Assembly (NCBI GenBank): GCA_905221605.1
Contig: CAJNDS010000352.1
Span: forward strand, 95,340 to 159,339
Direction: 5' to 3'
Source: Symbiodinium natans
Lineage: Eukaryota > Sar > Dinophyceae > Suessiales > Symbiodiniaceae
Length of the DNA: 64,000 nucleotides
The position numbers and the translations under genes were made by a program. Position 1 is the first letter of the stretch. Every line of letters begins with the position of its first letter. Positions 11,445-22,679 of the stretch are shown piece after piece. Below the pieces are notes generated by a model. That model saw only the letters and a program-made list of their open reading frames with translations. It was not told the origin of the DNA and ran no database searches.

Positions 11445-11601
11445 TCCCTGCGCCTCCGACCTCAACGACGACCCCGACTACGCAGCGCACGCGGTGGACT
11501 ACAGATTGTGGAGGTCCACTGACGTCGCTGCCTGAGCGGGGGTGTCGCGGGGCAGCTTGAATGCACCGCGTCGCCACAGGGCTTGCCGTGTTTCTTGCTG
11601 C

Positions 11602-11933
11602 AGCCTAAGAAAGCGCTTGCGAACACGCCTGCGAAAAGCACGCGCCAAAGCATGCGCACGATGCAGGCCCCAGTCCCGGATCACCCGGTGGTGCGCCTTT
11701 CGCCGTCTGCGCTCTGCTTTGTTCTCACCTGGCAACCTCGCGCGGCCGCGGCCGGGTGTGTGGCTTTGAGAGCGCCCTTGCGGGGACCCTGGCCCTGCTG
11801 TCTCGTGCGCTCGCTGTGCTTTCCCCACAGGTGCTGCAAGCGGTGCCTGAGGTTCCGGAGGCACCTCTACGATGCTTCTCGCAACGGAACGATCATGAAG
11901 CTATCCAGAAGAGACGGCCTCGGGGGACACTAG
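11602..11933 (+). CDS. Possible two-exon Arg-rich frame, core A copy
   Basis: Inferred, not proven. A basic frame (start of exon unknown, first codon considered 11602) runs to 11720, followed by a possible 110-bp intron 11721-11830 that begins GTTCTCAC and ends in a pyrimidine-rich tract with CCCCACAG, then an exon 11831-11933 ending at TAG. Joining keeps the frame through a Cys/Arg-rich stretch (ALCCKRCLRFRRH). Core B has the same arrangement with six extra bases (two codons). Core C is frameshifted and hits an early stop, so it would be a pseudogene. The opposite strand is also open, so this could be a composition effect. Confidence 0.2.
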
Positions 11934-12744
11934 TTGGTTCAACTATAGTACACATGCCTGTGGAGCGAGCCTGATGAAACTCTCTGGCATGCGGCGCGTG
12001 CAGTCGAGCATTCGGCGTGTCCGAGTCGGAGCCGGTGATGCAAGCTGACGGCTTGAAGCGGCTCGGCTGAAGCGCTGGCCGCGAACACCACGCTTCCTTT
12101 CGTGCATGCTCTCGATGTCACGCACGCTGCCCGAGCGTGTGGTGGGGCCGGTGCTCGGCCGGCCTGTCGCCGCTGGGCTTGCGGTGACTTCCCGATGAAG
12201 TGCCGTCGCTGAGGATCTGAGACGACCTTTTTGGCCGGTACGGTTGCCACAGCGTCTCTGTGTAGTGTAGTCAATCCAAGAAAGCGGCACAAAGCGATGC
12301 GATTTGGCTCACTGTCGTGCTCGCAAGCAGCAGTGTTGTCCTGAAGCCAAGGAAGGCTGCCTCACAAAGGTCCCGCGTCGCATATGCAGTGCTTCGCACA
12401 TGTGCAGTGCTTCGCCGCCGCGCTTGCGTGCATCTGCCAGCGTGATCGTGGCACGGCGTCGTCAGCGAGCAGCTGTCGTTTCCGCATGCCTGACTGCGTG
12501 CGTGCGTGTGCTCAGGCGCCCGCTTCGGACGCCTCGATCGGGCGGCTGCCTGTGGAAGCAGCGTGTTTTCACTAAGTCTTCCTCGGGCAAGACGTGAGAG
12601 GAATGTCATACCCCACCGCCAATTCCACCTCACCAGACGACAGCTCCTGATGTCTGCACACGGGGATCTCAATGTAGGAGCGAAACGACAGCACCGAAGT
12701 GCGAACGCACTGGCTAATGTCGGCCGCTGGTCGGCCGGGATGTC

Positions 12745-13230
12745 ATGAGTCAAGTGAGGATCCAATCCGGAAAGACCGCGCCACCATTTTATGCCATTGC
12801 GTGCCTTGGTTGTCTGCGTCTGCGCCAACTTCTGGGGTTAGGCGGAGCCGCCCGGCGCGGAGCTGTGTTCCATCAGCTGGCAGACGATGGGCGGATTGCG
12901 CAAGCCATCAATGAGATGCAGGCTGCAGTCGCGCACCAACACCGAAGCGAAGCTTCCGGAAGCGTTTGCCCAAGCTACGAGCCGATGCGGCATCCTCGGC
13001 CCCGGTGCCGCAACCGCCCCAACGACACGTGCCCGGTGTCCCCTGCGTTCGCGGAAGTTTGGAGATGCTTTGGAGCCCTCGCCTTGCGAAGGGCGCTGCG
13101 CACGAGCCACACACGGGCACTGCCGCAGGAGCCGCAGTCTGCAGAGGCTGGAGGAAGGTCTGCAGCGCAGCTCAGGCGCTTCGCGGCCGGAGGAAGACAG
13201 CGGCGCGGGCAGAGTCCGCAGCACGTGTAG
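12745..13230 (+). CDS. Candidate frame present in four core copies, core A copy (161 aa)
   Basis: Unrecognised. Opens at an ATG shared with core B. The best conserved part is around residues 38-72 (GAVFHQLADDGRIAQAINEM) and continues through a Pro/Cys stretch to SPAFAE and ALALRRAL. Over the Pro/Cys stretch copies A, B, C and D differ by whole codons. Upstream of the conserved part copy D has a 5-bp difference just before an AG, so the true 5' end may be a splice acceptor near 12843. The 3' part is less consistent between copies and both strands are open. It may be an exon or an old pseudogene. Confidence 0.25.
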   Translation: MSQVRIQSGKTAPPFYAIACLGCLRLRQLLGLGGAARRGAVFHQLADDGRIAQAINEMQAAVAHQHRSEASGSVCPSYEPMRHPRPRCRNRPNDTCPVSPAFAEVWRCFGALALRRALRTSHTRALPQEPQSAEAGGRSAAQLRRFAAGGRQRRGQSPQHV

Positions 13231-13605
13231 CTCACACGGAGACGGAGACGCCGCTGCTCCACCTTCCCGTCCTTGGCGGCGCTCGCCTGGATGCATTGGC
13301 GCTTAAGCAGCACTTTCCGTGCTCCCGCTTCCGCCCTTCTGGCCATGCCGCTCATCCCGGCTCCTCCTTTCTCTGAAGTTTAGCAAGGGTTCACTACGGG
13401 ACCTCGTAGCGCGTCCTAGCCACCCTCGGCAGCTGTGAGTCTGTAGCGCCTGTGCCGGCTGAGCGAAGGCTTGCCTTACCCGACAGATCGGCGGAGAGCC
13501 GATAAAAGGAACAAGCTGCTGTAAACTCAAGTTCCGAATTGGTTGAAATGGATTGCACGAGTACTGCTTTTTTCATGACGCGTCATACCCTTCCTGGTGT
13601 TGGCA

Positions 13606-13965
13606 AGAGTGACTTTGATAGCAAGTGAAGACCTCAGTGGCAAGTGACCGTTTCACGTGAATATACACATATCTGTCCATATGAGATGTCAGGTAGCGAC
13701 CAGGGAAGACATGCTTGCCAACGCTTCGTGTCGACCGTTTGGCCCGAGTCGAGAGTTCATGGGGTTGTACTGTCGAGGGCTACCAGAGTGACTTTGATAG
13801 CAAGTGAAGTTGCACGTGAATGTACACATATCTGTCTGTCAATATGAGATGTCACGCTCAATATCATCGTCCGTAGTGACCAGGGAAGACATGCTTGCCA
13901 ATGCTGCGTGTCGACCGTTTGGCCCGAGTCGAGAGTTCATGAGGTTATTCGGTTGAGGGCTACCT
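13606..13965. repeat. ~180-bp tandem duplication at the unit 1/unit 2 junction
   Basis: The segment from agagtgactttgatagcaag to gtcgagggctacc occurs twice in a row here (about 13606-13785 and 13786-13965). Unit 3 has it once (about 32367-32545). This is where consecutive units join, so the duplication may mark the junction. Confidence 0.75.
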
Positions 13966-14249
13966 TCAGCAAGAGCCCAAAGGAATCGCATAAAAACCCT
14001 AGTTATCGGATATGCGCCGCGTTTTGAAAGCTGCTGCCCGTGCCATGTCTGGCCATTGCGGAGGACCGGTCATGACACGTGACTGTTATCTCTGTTACAT
14101 CTGATAATGCAAGAAGCTTCATGGCGCCAGAGCAATTTTCAACCCCTCTATGAGGCCTGAAGGCTCAACAGCACCCAGAGAAACAATAGAGGTTGAGAGA
14201 TTCGGTGCTTTTTGAGTCACATACAGGGATGAGTCACTTGTTGAGACGA

Positions 14250-14402
14250 CCCTAAACCCTAAACCCAAACTGGAAATGCTCTTTTGGAAAAAGAGTACGG
14301 CTCAAGGACCCCGGGCCCAAACCTCGTGCCATCTGGCTGTCGAGGAGTGAGAGCCTCTCGGCGTTCTGAATCCTAAGTCCTAAACCCTAAACCCTAAACC
14401 CT
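14250..14402. repeat. Two short interstitial telomere-like tracts
   Basis: About two CCCTAAA heptamers at 14250-14268 and about four at 14372-14402. The second corresponds to 431-457 of unit 1. The first lies next to the site where unit 3 has gained a long opposite-orientation tract (32947-33013). Confidence 0.85.
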
Positions 14403-14669
14403 GTTTCCGGGTGCTGAGGGACAGGTCCCGTCCCAGAGCAGGGTGACGAACCAGAAATGGATATGTGCCAGCTATGCATAGCTTGGGCACCAACTGAACC
14501 TTAGAACTGGGGTCATTTACCCTGGCTACTATATCGCAAATGAAGGTGTATGAACCATAAACCCTTCTGCGGCGTATTCGAACCCCAAGATGTTATGCAG
14601 CAGCCAGGTTCTACTGGAGGATCCCTTTCTGCATTCCACGATGACAAAGAGGAAAGTCTGATTGATTTT

Positions 14670-14713
14670 GTCGGAGCACTGTCGCAGCACTGTCGCAGCA
14701 CTGTCGCAGCACT
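14670..14713. repeat. 11-bp minisatellite (gtcgcagcact), four units
   Basis: Four head-to-tail copies, the first with one mismatch. The homologous place in units 1 (about 740) and 3 (about 33268) has only one copy, so the expansion is private to unit 2. Confidence 0.85.
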
Positions 14714-14815
14714 GATCCATGCGTCGGACTGCCACGGTACGACATGCATCTAGCCCTGCAGATGTAGACAGCCGGCACTGCTCTTCCTGTCATGTAGTGA
14801 TGTAGTTGGTGCTGA

Positions 14816-14989
<174 letters not shown>

Positions 14990-15091
14990 GCCATGCTTGC
15001 GCTGCGTTGCGTGGCAGGAGCCCGCTCGCTTTGACATGATGCCACGCGGCTTTTCACTTGGCTTGGTGCAGAGCATCCTGATGGCCAGGTG

Positions 15092-15600
15092 GGCTCGAGG
15101 ACGCGTTGCGGAGGAGGCGAGTGCTTGGTGTAGGTGGAGTCCCACTGAAGTGGCGGCTGAGCGCCTGTAGGACCAACGGGGCCGGAGAGCCTGTGACCAC
15201 ATTAAGCCAGCCAGCTATGTTGGCTGTTGGGCCAGTTTAGGCTCAGACACTTCACCGTTCGTCCAGAATGCTCAGCTACATCTCCGCCCAGCTACATCGC
15301 CGCCCAGCTGCATTGCTGCCCCGACGTCAGCGTTTGCAGGGAACCGCCGGCTTCTACCCCGCAGTCCTCGGAACAACATGCGTGCGGACGCGTTGCGGAG
15401 GAGGCGAGTGCTTGGTGTAGGCGGATTCCTATTGAAGTGGCGGCTGAGAGCCTGTAGAACCAGCAGAGCCAGAGAGCCCGTGACCAGATTCAGCTAGCCA
15501 GCTAGGGCTGCTGGCCAGTTTGGGCTTAGACCCTGCACCGTTGGTCCACAATGCCCAGCTGCATTGCCGCCCAAGCGTCAGCGATTGCAGAGGACCGCCG
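15092..15600. repeat. ~290-bp tandem duplication in unit 2
   Basis: The stretch from gaggacgcgttgcggaggag to the ccgcccagctgcatt-like end occurs at 15092-15381 and again, diverged, from 15382. Unit 1 (about 1055-1390) and unit 3 (about 33510-33710) have it once. No maintained frame. Confidence 0.65.
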
Positions 15601-16049
15601 GCTTTTCCCCCGCGTTCCTTGGATCAACGTGAATACACTGTAGCAGAATTGCAGTGGCACTTCGCATCGGGAGTGACATGGCATCTGCCTAGCCTCATGA
15701 CAGCTTCTTAAGAGCTCTCTAAGAGCTCGAGCTCTAAGGGTGACAAGCTGACCACCGGGGCCTCGGCGGCCTCGGCACAGCAATGCGCGTCAAGTGCATC
15801 GGCATGCAGGCAAGGGTTTTCGTATGCTCGTCATTTGGGCGACGCTGTGCTACTTAGCGTTCCTCTTGTGCTCAACTTCACGTGGACTTTGCAAGGCCTC
15901 ACTGTGCTCTCCCACTGCAAAGGCGGCGGGAATGTGAGCGTTGCTGCACGGCATGTGTGCGCTTGTCACGACTTCCATTCTGGCGGGTCTTGGCTCTCCC
16001 TTGAAACCCCGCACACTCCGGCACATGTCGGCACCAGGGTGGGAGCAAG

Positions 16050-17000
16050 CCGCACACGAAAGGAATGCCATACATCGCATATGCCCGTGGCTGCAGTCTA
16101 GGAACAAAGGTCTTGAGGCCCAACCAAGACCATCCCAGATTCTCAGATGCCGGCTCACAGAATTTTGCTTCGAAGCCTTTTCGGGTGCATTGGTTCTGAG
16201 GCCTTAGCTCGGCTTGGTGCCCCGAGGCCCAAGGTCACAATACTCTGCTGCCGATCTTCCGGATGCTTTCCGACCCGAAGGCTGTGCACCGTGCTGCGCA
16301 CAGTGCTACCAGCAGTTCCCTGTAGTGAGTCCGTCTCTGGAAGAACTTCATGTTAAAGAGTCACAGGGTGCAGATGCCAGCAGTTCATTGCCGAAGCACC
16401 CCCGCGTTCAACTGTTGGTCTGAATAGTACTGCCCTTACCTAAAGCGCAGCTATCCAGTACTCGATTGGTGTATCTACTACACATATGAGGCCTTGTCAT
16501 CCATTATGTTACAAGCAACGTCAAGGGCGCTGCAATACAGATGATCGCATCGGCGGCACCCTTTCCACGATACCGGCCGAAAGACACTGAGGAGCTCTTG
16601 AGCCTTCTGCCCACAAAGCCAGCACAGTGAGGTGTTCTGAGAGGCAACAAAAGGGGCCTTCCCAAGCTGAAAGGTTGTTTTTGTCTCCTGCGCCGCTCAT
16701 TCCCTACCGCCTACGGTCTCTGCTGGCCCTTTTTGCAATCCTTGGCACACAGCTTCGGTAGTTCGTCCATGACGGTTCCCTCAAGCCACACGTGCCACTT
16801 AAGCCTGCCCCGCCTTCCCCCGAAAAGCGGCTGCAGAGACGTTTTTCAACACAGGCGACCACTTCGAGCATTTGAAGGCGCGTGGCTGGAAGGGGAAATG
16901 GGCCTTGTGCTGCATCCTAAAGTCCTCAAGCATCCTAAAGCCCTCAACCGCGACTAGACACGTGACTAGTCGTGAACTCCAGGCAATACGAGGCCTCCTC
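16050..17000. repeat. Middle repeat, first copy in unit 2
   Basis: About 950 bp matching 22680-23650 (same unit) and 34150-35050 (unit 3). A partial relative in unit 1 lies at about 4330-4560. Short open frames here (for example plus 16733-16957) are shared by all copies in the part reading HRRPLRAFEGAWLE, but starts and upstream sequence differ and no domain is recognised. I read it as duplicated non-coding DNA. Confidence 0.7.
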
Positions 17001-17221
17001 CTTGACACGGATAGAAAGGACAAAGTCGGCTTTCGCGCAGTCCAATGCTTCAGTGCATCGGCCGACTTGGGCATTGGTCTAACGATGGATGTCAGGCCTT
17101 CGGCAAGCTTGAGGGTGCCTTGGCAACAGTCCGTGCAGACATAAGACTTCTCATCAAGTTGTTTTAGGGAGGCGGGGGGATCAATGAGAAGCCTGTTCCC
17201 AGATCCCTCTAGAGCGTCTTC

Positions 17222-17345
17222 AGCACCCCCGAAAACCTCGGCTGCATCCATCCAACTGCTCGGAGGCTGCTTCAGCGCGCGATGCGGGGGCGGCTTTGGT
17301 GGGTGATGCGGAGGTGGGACAAGGGAGGTGCTGCAGGAAGTACCG
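17222..17345. repeat. Dispersed repeat R1, unit 2 copy
   Basis: Matches 35586-35660 and the region 53905-54130. The R1 core is followed here and at 53905 by caagggaggtgctgcaggaa and a shared ~150-bp tail that reads VRKxVPAMSS in one frame (17394-17612, 35662-35940 and 54060-54140). The frame is not kept in all three copies. Confidence 0.6.
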
Positions 17346-20122
17346 TCAGAGATGGCCCCTCAATCTGAGTTGGAGCTTGCAGACTGTCTGTAAGTGAGAA
17401 GGGTGGCTGCGAACGGCTTTGCTGTGCTTGTTCGGAAAAGTGTGCCAGCCATGTCTTCTGGGTGTGGCCGATCCTTGTTCAGTTCTCGCGCAGCTACGTA
17501 TGATAGCAGGGTGAACCTTGGTGGGCGATACTGCGCAGGGCCACAGGCGAAAAGACATGTTCTGACGTGGTCGCCCCTTGTGGCGCAGTGCCCTCTATAT
17601 CGGTCAGCGTGATCAACGCTCGGGTACCTTGTGGTGCCGATGGCGGCATGTGACTGCTCCCTTGGCCCTGGGGGCACTGCGCCATTGGATTAGGATCGGG
17701 GTGACTGTACTCCTGGGGTGACAAGACCTGCTGCTTGCAGATGCGCTCCATCTGAGCAGACAGATGCATAATGCCACTGGTACACTATATTGTTCCTTTG
17801 CATCCTGCATATGCAGCCTTGTGTCATTAACGAATGTCCGAAGGCAATGTCAGGGACTGCAGTAAAGATGATAAAGGCATTGGCGGTGCCCTGTGTACAA
17901 TACCCGGGCCGAGGCCGAAGCCGTTGCATGAGGAGCTCTTGTCTTCTGGGACCAAGCAAGTCAGTTGTGCAGAGCTTGAGAGGCAGCTGGCTATCCCCAA
18001 AATCCCAAAAGGGTTGAAGCCCGCCGTGCCCGTCATTCCAAGCTCTCAGCTGGCCCCTTTGCGATCCCTTTGCACACAGCTTCGGTAGTTTCTCCACCTC
18101 GGTTCCCTCAAGCCACACATGCCACGTAAGCCGTCCACGCCGGCACTCTGCCCAGTGATCAACGGGTGCCTTGTGGTGTCGATGCCGGCATGTGACTGCT
18201 CCCTTGGCCCCTGGGGGCGCTGCGCCATGGGGTCGAGGTGACTCTACCTTGGACGAAAATCTGCTGCTGGTGGGTGCGCCCCGTCTGAGCCGATGACAGA
18301 TGCATAATGCCACCGGTACGATATTGTTCCGTTTGTTCCATCCTGCATGCGCAGCCTTGTCTCAATACTGAGTATCCTAAGGCAACGCCAGGCACTGGAA
18401 CAAAGAGGAAGTGGGCCTTGTGCTGCATCATGCTGCATCCTAAAGTCCCAAAGCCCTAAACCGCGACGAGGTTGTGCTTCTGCCAGAGAATGCGGTCCCG
18501 AAACCACGGTCACCTAACTTGGTGTTGACAGGGTTGTTGATCCGTCCCAAAAGGCCTTTGTTGGCTCATTGGTCTTGACCTGGGAGGGGTGATGGCCGCG
18601 AGAATTCATCCAATTGACAAACAGCTGCTGTGAGGGGGCAGCCCTAAACTCAACCCTCTTCACTCTAGGTTCCCCCGCTGATGCTCCTCAATACGAGGCC
18701 TCCTCCTTGACACGGCTAGAACGGGCAAAGTCGGCTTTCGCGCAATCCAATGTTGCAGTGCATCAGCTAAACCTGAGCATTGGTCTAAAGATGGATGTCA
18801 ACAGGCCTTCGCAAGCTTGAGGGTGCCTTGGCAAGAGTCCGTGTAGGCAGAAGACTGCTCACGCCTACACAACCGATGCCTCCTGCCACACTGTGAGTCT
18901 GAATGGGCCCTCAAATAGTTTCTTTTTTGGTGGCTCACTTGCTATCGAGCGAAGCAACCAAAATGCTCGCAAGCTCCTGCCTGAAGGCCGAGGCAGCCTG
19001 GTAAGTAGGTTGGGAGTCGGGTCACGTGTACCCTAAGCTGGGCTGTCCTAGATATACCCTGATTTGTAACCTAACCTGCGTACTAAGTGCCCCTCCAAGC
19101 CCCCATTCGGGGTATTTGGGTACTTCGATCAGGTGTCCAACGCCAGGCTTTTTCTCCAGCGGGCTCCGTTCGGGACAAGCGAAAAAAGGCCAGATCCCTC
19201 AAACGTCTTAAGCGCCCCAAAGCCTCGGCTGCATCCATCCAACTGCTCGTGGGTGGCTTCGGCGTGTGATGCGGAGGCGGGACAAGGGAGCGGGGCAAAC
19301 TTAGCGCCCTGGTGAGAGATTGAATTCAGTCAGCCTCAGAACAGATCCAGGAAACTTGCGCGCGCCCCGGCCCGACGCGACTTGGAGCGTGCGCAAAGGT
19401 GTTGAGGGTCCTCGTACACGGGTCCCAGTACAGGGGTCCCAGAAGGGCTGAGAGAAGGTCTCAGAGTTTTTTGTGCTTTTTGGCGTGAGATGGCCTGGAA
19501 ACCCCACGCAGCATCGAAATTTGGCTCCCCGGTCCCACAAGTTGGGGAGTACAGAAAGGTTGGGGGAAAGTGGGAAACCAGATCCTGGTCGGCCGGAAGC
19601 CGAGGTGAATTCGAAGTCAGGAGGCCTGCCGTGCTGCCGGGGGATTCGAGCAAAAAGACCTCGCGATTCATGGGGGCAATGCTTCATCCATGAGGCGGCC
19701 CTAAGCAGTGTCTCCAGCAACATAAAGCTCTCTGAAGAATCCAGTCGCGAAAACAAATCCATCCGCAGCGAGGGCCAGCTGGCTGTTTGAAAGGGGGCGG
19801 GGCTCAGACAAGCCTGACGGCAGCCAGACCAACCATCTTGCAACTGAGAAAAGCGCCAGAAGGAGAGTTTGCAAACAGAAAGCTTCAGATAGGAGGTTTT
19901 ACAACCGCATCAGTTTGTACATGTGTGCCCAAACAGTGCAAAATGCCGAAAACATCGTCCCTACCGATGGATTCGCAGCGCATTCCAACTATCGCGGGGT
20001 TCAAAACATCCAGTGGGAGTCCCGCTCTGTCTGTGCGATAAGATGGTTCTCGAAACATCTTTAGCAAGCGACGAGCAGAAAGCAGATGGGCATGCGGCGT
20101 GCGCATTGATCAAAGTGGTGTA

Positions 20123-20240
20123 TGCACTGGTAAGACGGACGTAATCATCGTGCGGGCATGGACGCGCCGGCCATTCGCGCGCACTGGTAAACACAGACAT
20201 CATCGTGTGGGCATGGGTTCTTTGGCCACTCACGTGCACT
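20123..20240. repeat. ~60-bp tandem duplication
   Basis: Two copies of a segment running from gcactggtaa through catcgtg and gggcatgg to gccact. They lie in a stretch of about 580 bp (20008-20587) that unit 3 lacks between its matching positions near 37885. Confidence 0.6.
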
Positions 20241-20469
20241 TGCAGCCGCGCGAAAAGTGGGCAGTGTTCTCGGCATGTGACCTACACGAAGCACTGTAAA
20301 TAACGATGGAAAACCGATGCAACAAATACGTGAAGCAGCAGGTGCCGAAGACACTGCGCTCACCGGTGTGATCGGTATGTCACACTGTAAGTACCCATGT
20401 AAACGACACGTGCGCGGCGTGCGAGAACAAACCGCTGGAGGGTACAAGCAAGCGTCAACCAGTTTACTT

Positions 20470-21190
20470 GAGACTTGCGGGGTGTGGGTCTAGGATTGTT
20501 TGGACTTGTGGGGTATGGGTTGTGGAGTTTGAACTTGAGGGCTTTGGGTTTAGGAGTTTAGAGTGCAAGAGTTTTGAGTTGAGGCTTTGGATTCAGTTGT
20601 CTTGGGGCTTTGAGGCTGCCCATACAACCCCCAAACGCCTGTTAAACCCCATGCACATCCATACACCAAACAAAAAGCCACCAAGAACAGCAAACGCGCG
20701 TATGCTCCAAAATGCACCCCATGGACAAAACAACAAAGCAGAAACACATGAGGGATCTCTGGCAGTTCCGAACTCCAAGCCTCACTACATCAAGCACAGC
20801 AGCAAAACCATGGACAGAAACACAAGACGCAAACAAGAAACAGCACAGAACACCCCAAGCCCCAAGAAAACCAAGAGAAAACGGGTACAGTCTTACCGCT
20901 GCTTTTTTCAAACGTAGACAAATAAACAAATAAATACATAAATAAATAGATACATAAATTAATAAGTAAGTATGTACATATAAATAAATAAAAAAAATAA
21001 AAACAAACAAATAAATAAATAAATAAATATATATATATATATATATATATGACCAGTTCCAATTTGGCGACTCTGTTTGTAGATTCTCTCATCTGATTGT
21101 GTTTCGGGTCGCCAGCAAAAGGGGCTCAGGGATCTCAGGCTACCATTTTGCCAGCTGCTTGGAGTAGTTGCACGGTCCCTTAGTATGGGC
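20470..21190. repeat. Dispersed element with internal AATA/TA microsatellite, unit 2 copy
   Basis: Matches about 37885-38590 of unit 3. It contains a G/T-rich left end, a C/A-rich middle, then an AT-rich simple tract (AAATA-type at 20929-21026 and (TA)12 at 21027-21050) where unit 3 has only a short (TA)-rich piece at about 38413-38435. The microsatellite has expanded in unit 2 after the units separated. Frames crossing it are low complexity. Confidence 0.7.
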
Positions 21191-21302
21191 CCTTAGAGGG
21201 GTACCCCTTATATACTCTAGACAAATGAAGGGCCCATACATCAGAAGGCTTTAAAGGAGGTTTGGGACCATATTAAGGGCCCCATGGAACTACCCCCTTC
21301 GG
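21165..21302. mobile_element. Fold-back (inverted-repeat) element, unit 2 copy
   Basis: The left arm (ggagtagttgcacggtccct...) is an imperfect inverted copy of the right arm (...gggccccatggaactaccccc), with a spacer of about 60 bp. Unit 3 has the related palindrome at 38552-38640. It could be a MITE-like element or a structural hairpin; no target duplication was recognised. Confidence 0.5.
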
Positions 21303-22679
21303 CAGCTTTGCGCGAGGCTTTGCCCTCTTTGCCAGCCCTGACTGCAGGCCGTGGACGTGGACTTCTCCCACTGCGAGTGAGCTTCAAAGTCCTTCGTCCT
21401 GGGTGATTTCTAGAAAAAGCCCATGCATGACACTTGTTTCACTTCGTTTGCGGTGCCCCTATTCTATTCTGTATTCTAGAGATGACCTTGTAACCTTTCA
21501 CAAAGTACAAGGGGAAGGGTTTCACAAACAGCGGCGAAAGTGCACAACACAACTGACCAGTCGCGTAAGCCTTGTAAACAAGCCAAATCTGCAGAAAGCG
21601 TGGCAAGAGACCGGCGCGCTAGAAACTTCTATTTTGATGCAGCCTGCGATGCAAAGGGAATCCTTGATGAGACGCTTGCTTGGTCAGTATCATTCAGTCA
21701 AGACAGCGGTTGCGGATAGCAACCCAAATCCCCAAAGACGCCACACCACCCACATGACCTAAGATGTTAATACTGTCGAACATCATGTTCACCCCCAGTG
21801 TGGGTAAGCCGAGGCTGTTTTTTGTAAGTCGCAAGTCGAGGCGACGTCGCGAATTGGCTTACACGGAATACAAGCTCACCCCAGCAAAGGTTGGTCTGGA
21901 TTCGTTCGCCGAAGTGCTTTTTGCCTTCTGATTTGGCCAGTGCTCTGCAGTGACTGCAGGCTGCGGACTTCTCCGGCGGGGGTTGGTTTAAATTGGGATA
22001 GCGTCAGCTTCAGAGTCCTTCTTCCTTTCGAGGGCGATTTCTACTATACGCCCCATGTAAGTCGAGACTACTTGTTGAACTTCGCGAGTCGAGGCGACGT
22101 CGCGAAGTAGCTTTTGTCGTAATCAAGCTCGCCGAGCGATCCCTCTGATTTAGGCGGTGCAAGAGCTGTCTGACAACATTGCCCTGATCTCAACCGCTGA
22201 AGCCTAGGAGTCTAGATGTTCAGAGCACTCGCCCCCCGAATTCTCAGTGGCACGGTCTGGGGGCATCTTTGGGTTCTTTTGTTGCAAGGAAGCGCGCCAG
22301 GCACAAAAGGCTTCACAACGGGCTCAATTGCTGTAGCGACTGCCAATGCATTCAAGGCTTGTGCCCGGCCAATTCCAGTCAGTGGCATCAGTTGGCCCTG
22401 CACTCAGCTCTCAGTGTGCGGTCTGGCAGCTGCCGTTGACCACAGGCCAGCGTTCTTCCGGTGCTAAGGGTTCCCATCACCCTTGGTGTGCACAAGTCGG
22501 TATAAGGGCAGGTCGAAGAACGCGAAAGGGCTGCGACCTGCATACCGTCTTTTTCCTTTGACATGTACATGTACCTATTTTTTGAAGGCCGGTGGGCGTG
22601 CTGTCGTCCCCAAGATAGCTCAAACATGCGAGTGTGCACAAGGGTGGACCGAAGGCTCTTCCGGCGCGCTGCGCCGCAC

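Larger units (their letters stand above)
1..13685 (+). repeat. Composite repeat unit 1 (truncated at the left edge)
   Basis: First of three same-direction copies of a large composite unit. It opens with a segment (positions 7-70: a gaagacatgcttgcc motif followed by gagtcgagagttcatgg) that recurs at about 13705, 13885 and 32463. Telomere-like heptamers, scrambled middle repeats and the core (7780-13685) follow in the same order as in the other units. No gene is recognised in 1-848 or 954-2600; those stretches are non-coding repeat by every sign I can see. Confidence 0.8.
7780..13685 (+). repeat. Core A (right part of unit 1)
   Basis: About 6 kb, near identical to core B (26215-32450) over its whole length. 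The offset moves stepwise from 18518 to 18757 because of a few discrete indels. Core C (41990-48480) is a more diverged copy and 60690-61800 is a partial fourth one. It contains the candidate reading frames listed separately. Between 8100 and 8900 no maintained frame is seen. Confidence 0.85.

Noticed and set aside
12271-12828. 185-codon minus frame in core A (196 codons in core B)
   Set aside because: Core C needs a frameshift and core D two frames to cover it; no domain, and the plus strand is equally open. Kept as possible only if transcripts appear.
14565-14600. Minus-strand ggttcgaatac resembling a tRNA B box
   Set aside because: No paired T stem and no cloverleaf; the same place in the other units is not constrained.
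20550-21092. Hydrophobic minus frames over the AATA/TA microsatellite
   Set aside because: The Tyr/Leu/Ile runs are direct translations of simple repeats that unit 3 lacks.
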